Made by a program: the position numbers and the translations under genes
In this document: positions 57,799-64,000 of the stretch, one piece after another
How the letters are laid out: each line of letters starts with the position of its first letter
Position numbering within the stretch: the first letter of the stretch is position 1
Assembly: GCA_018401375.1 (NCBI GenBank)
Contig: JAGYKR010000002.1
Span: 62,001 to 126,000, forward strand
Origin: Ilumatobacteraceae bacterium
GTDB lineage: Bacteria > Actinomycetota > Acidimicrobiia > Acidimicrobiales > Ilumatobacteraceae
Length of the DNA: 64,000 nt
Reading direction: 5' to 3'
The notes under the pieces: model-generated
Database searches by the model: none
What the model saw: the letters and a program-made list of their open reading frames with translations, nothing else
Told to the model about the DNA's origin: nothing

Positions 57799-59781
57799 TC
57801 AGGCAGTCAGGGCCTGCGTGGTGGCCATGGTGACGTCCGTGGTGAACGCCGTGACGAACTCTTCGAGTCCAACCCCGCGCTGCACCTCCCCACCGCGAGG
57901 ATTAACCCCAACGGTGCGCGCTGCCAAATCCTCCTCGCCCACCACTAAGACGTAGGGCAGTTTCTCCATTTTGGCGCTGCGGATGCGTTTGCCGAGTTGG
58001 TCATCGGCGTGTGCCACATCCACTCTGGCTCCCGCTTCAGCCAGGCGATCAGCTACCTCACGGGCGTAGGCCTCGTGGGCCTGTGCCACCGGTAGCACTC
58101 GTACCTGCACGGGAGCCAACCATGTGGGGAAGGCCCCGGCGTAATGCTCGACGAGCACCCCGAAGAACCGCTCCACCGATCCGAATAAAGCGCGGTGCAA
58201 CATGATCGGTCGGTGTCGTTGATTGTCGGCGCCCACATACTCGAGACCGAAACGTTCAGGCAGGTTGAAGTCGGCTTGGATGGTCGACAACTGCCAGCTA
58301 CGACCGATCGCGTCTTTCACATCGATGTCGATCTTCGGACCGTAGAAGGCGGCATCACCGTGTTTGATTGCAAACTCAAGACCGTGACGTTCAAGAGCCT
58401 CACGCAAGGCTTCGGTGGCCTCATCCCAGATCTCGTCTGCGCCCACATATTTGGCCGGATTTTTCGTGGACAGATTGAAGGTGAACTCGGTGAAACCGAA
58501 GGCCCGTAGCACCGACAACACAAAATCGAGCAGTGACGCAACCTCATCGGCCAACTGCTCTCGGGTGCAGTAAATATGACTGTCGTCTTGGGTGAAACCG
58601 CGGATCCGCATCAAACCGTGCAGGGTTCCGGCCCGCTCGTAGCGGTAGACAGTGCCGAGTTCGAACAATCTCAACGGAAGTTCGCGGTAACTGCGCTGAC
58701 GGCCACGGAAGATCAAGCAGTGCATCGGACAGTTCATCGGCTTGGGGTAGTACACGCCGTTGTCCATTTCCATCGGCGGGTACATGCCGTCGGCGTAGAA
58801 GTCCAAGTGCCCGCTGGTCTCAAACAGCTTCGCATTGGCCAGATGCGGCGTATAAACGAAGTCGTAGCCGCCCCGCTCGTGGCGGGTCCGGCTGTAATCC
58901 TCCATCAGTTTGCGAATGATCGCGCCCTTGGGGTGCCAGACGGCGAGGCCACCACCGAGTTCGCTCGGAAAGCTCAAGAGATCGAGTTCGGTGGCCAGTT
59001 TGCGGTGATCGCGCTTTTCGGCCTCGATTAACCGGTTGAGGTGTTCCTCAAGTGCGGCCGCTGACTCCCAGGCGGTCCCGTAGATCCGCTGCAGCATCGG
59101 ACCTTTTTCGTTGCCGCGCCAGTACGCACCAGCCACCCGGCGTAAACGGAAATGGCCGAGCAGACCTGTAGACGGCACGTGCGGTCCCCGGCATAGATCC
59201 ACGAATGATTCGGTGTTGCGATACACACTGATCGCGCTTCCCGGAGCCACGTCCACGGCATCGGTTTCATCAGTAGCCGCTTCCATTGAGGTCACCCGTT
59301 CGATGATCTCGCATTTGTAAGGCTGATCGGCAAACAGCGCGAGCGCCTCATCTACGCTCACCTCGGAACGCACAAATGGTTGGTTTTGGGAGACGATCTC
59401 GCGCATTTTTGCTTCGATCACGTCGAGGTCGTCTTCGGAGAAGGTCTTCGCCTCGGGCAGTTCGAAGTCGTAGTAAAAACCATCGGTGATCGCCGGGCCG
59501 ATCGTGAACTTGGCTCCGGGATATAACGCCACAACGGCCTGAGCCATGACGTGAGCGGTGGAGTGCCGCAACACCTCGCGACCGTCATCGGTCTCGCGAG
59601 TCACGATCGAAAGGTCCGCTCCGTCGGGAACCGGCGCACTCAGGTCCATCTGTTCACCGTTGACCACGGCGGCCACTGCGGATTTCGCTAGGCGAGATCC
59701 GATGGATTTCGCCACATCTGCCGCTGTTGTCCCCAACGGATATTCACGGGGGGTTCCATCGGGCAATCTGAGGGTGATCAT
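57799..59781 (-). CDS. thrS: Threonyl-tRNA synthetase
   Basis: Charges tRNA-Thr. 660 residues. N-terminal TGS domain (ITLRLPDGTPREYPLGTTAADVA), editing domain with H-x3-H (RHSTAHVMAQAV), class II core with YPKPMNCPMHCLIFRG (zinc Cys), MRIRGFTQDDSHIYC motif 2, and RPIMLHRALFGSVERFFGVL motif 3. ATG at 59781 is supported by AGGAG 6 bases upstream; ATG at 59802 opens the frame. Followed by HIT and pgsA. The 104-base gap 59782-59885 holds nothing recognised. Confidence 0.96.
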   Translation of the reverse strand: MITLRLPDGTPREYPLGTTAADVAKSIGSRLAKSAVAAVVNGEQMDLSAPVPDGADLSIVTRETDDGREVLRHSTAHVMAQAVVALYPGAKFTIGPAITDGFYYDFELPEAKTFSEDDLDVIEAKMREIVSQNQPFVRSEVSVDEALALFADQPYKCEIIERVTSMEAATDETDAVDVAPGSAISVYRNTESFVDLCRGPHVPSTGLLGHFRLRRVAGAYWRGNEKGPMLQRIYGTAWESAAALEEHLNRLIEAEKRDHRKLATELDLLSFPSELGGGLAVWHPKGAIIRKLMEDYSRTRHERGGYDFVYTPHLANAKLFETSGHLDFYADGMYPPMEMDNGVYYPKPMNCPMHCLIFRGRQRSYRELPLRLFELGTVYRYERAGTLHGLMRIRGFTQDDSHIYCTREQLADEVASLLDFVLSVLRAFGFTEFTFNLSTKNPAKYVGADEIWDEATEALREALERHGLEFAIKHGDAAFYGPKIDIDVKDAIGRSWQLSTIQADFNLPERFGLEYVGADNQRHRPIMLHRALFGSVERFFGVLVEHYAGAFPTWLAPVQVRVLPVAQAHEAYAREVADRLAEAGARVDVAHADDQLGKRIRSAKMEKLPYVLVVGEEDLAARTVGVNPRGGEVQRGVGLEEFVTAFTTDVTMATTQALTA

Positions 59782-59787
59782 CGCATT

Positions 59788-59792
59788 CTCCT
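59788..59792 (-). promoter_or_regulatory. Shine-Dalgarno that decides the thrS start
   Basis: AGGAG on the minus strand, 6 bases upstream of the ATG at 59781. It falls within the codons that would follow the longer start at 59802, so the shorter protein is favoured. Confidence 0.55.
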
Positions 59793-59885
59793 GAATCGAC
59801 ATGACCTTGATCGGTCTGGCCTCGTCATCCTATGACTGCCGACCAGCGTCACCGCAGGATCAAGGGCGCAGCTGATCTGGGTTCA

Positions 59886-61058
59886 CTACAGAATCACACC
59901 GAGCAGAGCTGCAACCTCTGCAGTGGACTCGCCCCGGGCGGCCGCCGCATCGATGGCTGCGACGGCTTCTGGGGTCCGCAGGTCTTCATCGAGGAGGTCA
60001 CGCACCTCGGCCAACACCATTCCCGTTGGAGCATCGGCCGCAGCGCGCCATGCGTTCAGACGTGACTGGTTAGCTTCAAGACGAGATGCATCCCACTCCC
60101 ACTCGGTGCGGTAATGGTTCTCGATCAGTAACAGACGGATCACCATCGGATCCCACTCGGCCCGCAAGGCGTCCACGAAGACCAGATTCCCGAGGCTCTT
60201 GGACATCTTGTGGCCATCCTTGGAAATCAACGCCGTATGCATCCAATGCCGAACGAACGGCTGGCCAGTGGCGGCTTCGGACTGAGCGCGCTCGCATTCG
60301 TGGTGGGGGAAGATCAGATCTGCTCCCCCACCGTGCAGGTCGATCGTGGTGCCGAGCTCGCGCAAGGCCAAGGCACTGCACTCGATGTGCCAGCCGGGTC
60401 GTCCGGCCCCCCACATCGTGTCCCATGCTGGTTCATCGGAGGCGGAAGGATGCCAGAGCACGAAATCGAGCGGGTTGCGTTTGTTGGGATCATCAATTTT
60501 GCCGCCGCGCTGACGAGCGAGTTCCAACATTTCCTCGTGGGAGTAGCCACTCAGCGTCCCAAAACTCGGGAACTTGGAAACATCGAAATACACGGATCCA
60601 CCCGCCTCGTAGGCGAAGCCACGATCGAGAACCATGCCGATGAACCCTCTGATGTCCGCGATCGCCGAACTTGCCCGCGGCGTCGAGGCCACCGGAAGGG
60701 CGTTTAACGCTTCCATGTCCCGTTCGAAGCGAGCCTCTTGACCGGCGGCGAGATCGAGATAGTGCACACCGAGTTCTCGGGCTTTGGCAAACAACGGGTC
60801 ATCCACGTCGGTCACGTTGCGAACACAGGTCACCTGATGCCCACGATCGATCAGACGGCGCTGCAAGACGTCATAGGCGATGAAAGTAGCTGCGTGACCG
60901 AGGTGGGTCGCGTCGTAGGGGGTGATGCCACAGGTGTACATCAGCACCTCATCCCCTGGCTCAAAATTGACGATTTCCCTGCGAGCAGTGTCGTAGAGCC
61001 GCATCGGCTGCACTAACACTTCGTCAGGTGAGGGGGATTTCACAGGGGGCATCGTCAC
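59886..61058 (-). CDS. mshC: Mycothiol ligase MshC (Cys:GlcN-Ins ligase)
   Basis: Joins cysteine to glucosaminyl-inositol in mycothiol synthesis, a hallmark of actinobacteria. The 390-residue protein resembles CysRS but has the MshC form of the HIGH region, YTCGITPYDATHLGHAA (with zinc Cys and ITPYD instead of PTVYD), plus GWHIECSALALRELG, HGGGADLIFPHHECE and KMSKSLGN. It lacks the CysRS C-terminal anticodon domain, again as in MshC. GTG at 61058 overlaps the npdG-like stop; ATG at 61052 is also possible. Confidence 0.92.
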   Translation of the reverse strand: MTMPPVKSPSPDEVLVQPMRLYDTARREIVNFEPGDEVLMYTCGITPYDATHLGHAATFIAYDVLQRRLIDRGHQVTCVRNVTDVDDPLFAKARELGVHYLDLAAGQEARFERDMEALNALPVASTPRASSAIADIRGFIGMVLDRGFAYEAGGSVYFDVSKFPSFGTLSGYSHEEMLELARQRGGKIDDPNKRNPLDFVLWHPSASDEPAWDTMWGAGRPGWHIECSALALRELGTTIDLHGGGADLIFPHHECERAQSEAATGQPFVRHWMHTALISKDGHKMSKSLGNLVFVDALRAEWDPMVIRLLLIENHYRTEWEWDASRLEANQSRLNAWRAAADAPTGMVLAEVRDLLDEDLRTPEAVAAIDAAAARGESTAEVAALLGVIL

Positions 61059-61732
61059 TGATCAACAAGGCGCGGGTCGCGTTTGATTCCCGTGAGCTTC
61101 GGGGCCACCCGAGTCCGGTACCGCACATTGAGTTGCAGCAACACCGCCGTAAAGGCCTCGATCGCTGTCGCATTGGAAAGTTCACCGGCATCGAGTGGTC
61201 GACACCCAGGGATCTTTTCCACGATCGCACTGACTGTGGTCACCGCTTCAGGGTCATCGCCGCAGATCAACACATCGGAATCGATCGGATGTCCGATCAT
61301 CCCTAGTTCCTTGGCCGGAAGATGATGGAAAGCAGCAACCACCCGACAGTCGGGCACCGCTGCCTGCACGTGAGCGGCCACACTGCCGCGCGGTGGAACC
61401 AGCGGCTGGAACTCAGGCCCTACCTTGACGAGGGCATTCGCCATGGAAACCACGATCTTGCCGTGCAGCAGATGGGCGTACTCCTTAGTGGTGGTGGCAG
61501 CCGAGTCCCACGGGGTTGCGATCACCACCAAGTCGCAGGCGGCAGCCTCAGGGTTATCGCCTGCCGACAACAGTGCAGCGAGATCCGGCCACGCCTCGAG
61601 CAGTTTGTCGCACACCTCCATCGCGCGGTACTTCGAGCGCGATCCGATCACGACCTCATAACCGATGCTGGCGAGACGGGCAGCCAGACCGCTACCTGCG
61701 GGACCTGTGCCTCCAAGAATTCCGATACGCAT
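61055..61732 (-). CDS. npdG: F420:NADP oxidoreductase (NpdG-like)
   Basis: A 225-residue Rossmann protein that would move hydride between NADPH and coenzyme F420. The N-terminal motif is RIGILGGTGPAGSGLAARLASIGYEVVIGSRS (motif part GILGGTGPAGSGLA), followed by CDLVVIATPWDSA and KIVVSMANALVKVG. C-terminal AFHHLPAKELGM is typical. ATG at 61732 is used; the open frame upstream runs antisense to fabI. It overlaps mshC by 4 bases (GTGA). F420-dependent enzymes are not seen in this window. Confidence 0.87.
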   Translation of the reverse strand: MRIGILGGTGPAGSGLAARLASIGYEVVIGSRSKYRAMEVCDKLLEAWPDLAALLSAGDNPEAAACDLVVIATPWDSAATTTKEYAHLLHGKIVVSMANALVKVGPEFQPLVPPRGSVAAHVQAAVPDCRVVAAFHHLPAKELGMIGHPIDSDVLICGDDPEAVTTVSAIVEKIPGCRPLDAGELSNATAIEAFTAVLLQLNVRYRTRVAPKLTGIKRDPRLVDQ

Positions 61733-61814
61733 AGAAGAGATACTCACACATCGGAGCCTCAGAACTACAAGGGGTAGCCCCGGAATCTCAGGTCCATTGG
61801 CTATGGTCGCAGCC

Positions 61815-62582
61815 ATGGGAATTCTCGATGGCAAAAAGATTGTGATCACCGGCGTGCTCACCGATGCATCGCTCGCCTTTGCAGCGGCGCGCCTCGCCCG
61901 TGCCGAGGGCGCTGAAATCGTGCTGACCGGCGCTGGACGGGCCCTCAGCCTGACGCAGCGCACCGCCCGCAAACTTGGCGATGATGTCGCCGTTTTTGAA
62001 CTTGACGTGACCGTTCCTGAACACGGCATCGCTGTGCGCGAGGCACTCGCTGAACGATGGGGCCACGTAGATGGGGTGTTGCATGCGATCGGCTTTGCCC
62101 CCGAAGTCTGCTTAGGCGACGATTTTTTGGCAGCCACCTGGGATGACGTGGCTGTGGCGATTCATGTCTCGGCCTATTCTCTCAAAGCGTTGGCCGATGC
62201 ATTTCTCCCGCTGATGGGACCCGGCGGTTCCTTCGTCGGACTGGACTTTGATAATCGGCAGGCGTGGCCTGCGTATAACTGGATGGGGGTGGCCAAGTCC
62301 GCTCTGCAGAGTGTGAGCCGGTACTTAGCCAAAGATCTCGGCCCACGGGGAATCCGTTCCAATCTGGTGGCGGCTGGCCCGATCAAGACGATGGCCGCAA
62401 AATCCATTCCCGGGTTCGCGTTCTTTGAGGACACCTGGGATCAAAGGGCACCGCTCGGCTGGGACGTTGCTGACCCCGAGCCCGTGGCACGGGCTGTGGT
62501 TGCCCTGCTGTCAGATTATTTTCCGGCCACCACCGGTGAGATCATCCATGTCGATGGCGGTTACCACGCAATGGGGGCCTGA
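61815..62582 (+). CDS. fabI: Enoyl-ACP reductase, InhA/FabI-type
   Basis: Last reductive step of fatty-acid elongation, NADH-dependent. The 255-residue SDR-fold protein begins [23 protein letters not shown] (short motif: [12 protein letters not shown]). The catalytic Tyr and Lys lie in [19 protein letters not shown], the InhA form of Y-x6-[15 protein letters not shown] and [11 protein letters not shown] complete the family pattern. ATG at 61815 is the family start; ATG at 61803 is in frame. Divergent from npdG with about 80 bases between. Confidence 0.93.
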   Translation: MGILDGKKIVITGVLTDASLAFAAARLARAEGAEIVLTGAGRALSLTQRTARKLGDDVAVFELDVTVPEHGIAVREALAERWGHVDGVLHAIGFAPEVCLGDDFLAATWDDVAVAIHVSAYSLKALADAFLPLMGPGGSFVGLDFDNRQAWPAYNWMGVAKSALQSVSRYLAKDLGPRGIRSNLVAAGPIKTMAAKSIPGFAFFEDTWDQRAPLGWDVADPEPVARAVVALLSDYFPATTGEIIHVDGGYHAMGA

Positions 62583-62590
62583 AGACGCTG

Positions 62591-64000
62591 ATGCCCAACC
62601 GTCTCGCAGCCTCAACCTCGCCGTACCTGCGCCAACACGCCAACAATCCGGTGGACTGGTGGCCTTGGGGCCTTGAGGCCTTCGCTGAGGCCCGAGAGCG
62701 CGACATCCCGGTGCTTTTATCGGTTGGCTACTCGGCCTGCCATTGGTGCCATGTCATGGCTCACGAGTGCTTTGAGGATCTGGAGGTGGCCGCTGAAATG
62801 AACCGGCGCTTCGTCAACATCAAAGTTGACCGTGAGGAACGCCCCGAAGTGGACGCCGTCTACATGGACGCCGTCCAGGCCCTTACCGGTCGGGGTGGAT
62901 GGCCAATGACGGTGTTTATGGACGCAGACGGTCGACCATTTTTCGCAGGCACCTATTATCCACGACCCACATTTCTCGAGTTGATGGCCGCGATCACTGA
63001 CGCATGGGATCATCGCCGAGGCGAACTCGAAGAGAATGCGACAGCCCTCGTGGCTGCGGTTTCGGCTAGCGCTCAGATCCTCGCCACGGAGGCGATACCA
63101 CCACTCGAACTGGTCAACACCACCCTCGAATCCCTTGGACGCGCCTTTGATCCTGAATGGGGTGGTTTTGGGACCGCGCCAAAATTTCCCCAGACCATGC
63201 ACATCGAACTCGTGCTGTGGGCCCACACCCGCACGCACTCGGCCGAAACCGCAGAGGTGGTCATCACCACCCTCGATGCAATGGTTTCAGGCGGTGTCTA
63301 CGACCATCTCGGTGGGGGCTTCGCCCGTTACAGCACCGACCGCAAGTGGCTGGTGCCACACTTCGAAAAAATGCTCTACGACCAGGCTCTCCTGACCCGG
63401 ATGTACCTCCACGCCTGGATGGTTTTTGGCAAGGAACAGTGGCGCCAGGTAGTGACGGAAACCATCGAATTTGCACTTCGAGACCTGCGCCACGAACGCG
63501 GCGGGTTTTTTTGCGCCACTGACGCCGACTCCCCCACCGATCGCTCTGCGAATGCGATCACCGCCGAGGGGGCGTATCTGACATGGACCCCAGAGGAAGT
63601 GTCAGCGGTCCTCGGCGATCGAGCGGCTTCGGTGATCGACTGGTGGGGCATCACACCTGAGGGGAACTTCGAGGGCCGTTCGATCCCCCATCGCAGCCGG
63701 CAACGCGGCCTCCTGGCCCGCAGCCCCGAACAGGAACAGGCCCGTGCTGAACTGCTCACAGCACGGACCCAACGGCCTCAACCCGGCATCGATGACAAGG
63801 TGCTGACCGAGTGGAATGCGCTCATGCTGTCCACTTTGGCTGAGGCTGCTGCGATTTCTGGCAGGGCTGACTGGCGTGGAGCGGCAATCGCCTGCGGGGA
63901 GTTCTTGTGGGAGGAACTGCGAGACGATTCTGGACGCTGGTTCCGCTCGTGGCAGGCCGATGCCAAACCGCAGGCCCGCCATATGGCCACAGCAGCCGAC
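62591..64000 (+). CDS. DUF255/YyaL-type thioredoxin-domain protein (3' end cut by window)
   Basis: Open to the right edge, 470 codons visible with no stop. The N-terminal thioredoxin-like DUF255 domain has [22 protein letters not shown] (short: [14 protein letters not shown]) and the [16 protein letters not shown] motif with C-x-x-C. Then [26 protein letters not shown]. The second half is an (alpha/alpha)6 barrel-like region: [53 protein letters not shown], and [13 protein letters not shown]. Members (YyaL; human SPATA20) have about 650-700 residues, so a third is missing. Function is not established. It starts 8 bases after fabI. Confidence 0.9.
   Translation, partial: MPNRLAASTSPYLRQHANNPVDWWPWGLEAFAEARERDIPVLLSVGYSACHWCHVMAHECFEDLEVAAEMNRRFVNIKVDREERPEVDAVYMDAVQALTGRGGWPMTVFMDADGRPFFAGTYYPRPTFLELMAAITDAWDHRRGELEENATALVAAVSASAQILATEAIPPLELVNTTLESLGRAFDPEWGGFGTAPKFPQTMHIELVLWAHTRTHSAETAEVVITTLDAMVSGGVYDHLGGGFARYSTDRKWLVPHFEKMLYDQALLTRMYLHAWMVFGKEQWRQVVTETIEFALRDLRHERGGFFCATDADSPTDRSANAITAEGAYLTWTPEEVSAVLGDRAASVIDWWGITPEGNFEGRSIPHRSRQRGLLARSPEQEQARAELLTARTQRPQPGIDDKVLTEWNALMLSTLAEAAAISGRADWRGAAIACGEFLWEELRDDSGRWFRSWQADAKPQARHMATAAD

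Overview
The window looks like the chromosome of a high-GC actinobacterium. The best guess is class Acidimicrobiia (Ilumatobacter/Microtrichales-like). Reasons: a mycothiol ligase (MshC), an F420:NADPH reductase, a PimA/PatA/PgsA phosphatidylinositol set, an InhA-type enoyl reductase, Thr/Ala-rich lipoprotein linkers, frequent GTG starts and many 4-bp ATGA/GTGA gene overlaps. The class is inferred from gene content and gene order recalled from memory; no search was run. About 57 protein genes are supported, two of them cut by the window edges and one frameshifted. No rRNA, tRNA, CRISPR array or insertion sequence was seen.

Region 1 (1-12.7 kb) is the accessory, probably catabolic, part. It holds an ABC permease (cut at the left edge) and a lipoprotein substrate-binding protein of the NMT1/ThiY type, a Rieske non-haem-iron oxygenase, a PTPS/QueD-like protein lacking the usual catalytic residues, an M20 allantoate/N-carbamoyl-amino-acid amidohydrolase, a creatininase-family amidohydrolase, a CrtI/PYROXD2-like FAD oxidoreductase, a site-2 protease, a purine-type phosphoribosyltransferase and a three-subunit molybdenum hydroxylase (FAD, 2Fe-2S, Mo). 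Together they suggest uptake and oxidative then hydrolytic breakdown of an N-heterocycle (purine, pterin, hydantoin or creatinine-like). This is the best candidate for an uncharacterised pathway.

Region 2 (12.7-30.2 kb) holds a frameshifted DUF5522 gene, a crotonase, a HAD phosphatase, aroA-tyrA, then rluB, scpB, scpA, (trpS), an HD-domain gene, xerD, a Nudix hydrolase, pyrG, recN, nadK, tlyA, a KIN-repeat protein and a NagD-like HAD phosphatase. This order matches the Mycobacterium tuberculosis Rv1692-Rv1711 block as I recall it. A DUF1015 gene is divergent at the end.

Region 3 (30.2-50 kb) runs on the minus strand: aspS, hisS, relA, apt, secF, secD, yajC, tgt, queA, ruvB, ruvA, ruvC, a peroxiredoxin, yebC, pdxT, pdxS, a DUF3048 lipoprotein, a degenerate M48 peptidase paired with LemA, and a PimA-like mannosyltransferase. 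This resembles the mycobacterial Rv2572c-Rv2610c order.

Region 4 (50-64 kb) holds a GGDEF protein with a degraded EAL domain, a riboflavin operon (ribD-ribBA-ribH, no ribE) behind a clear FMN riboswitch, the phosphatidylinositol-mannoside group (PatA-like acyltransferase, PgsA-like CDP-alcohol transferase, an unknown membrane protein, a HIT protein, thrS), mshC with an F420 reductase gene, and on the plus strand an InhA-like fabI followed by a thioredoxin-domain DUF255 gene cut by the right edge.
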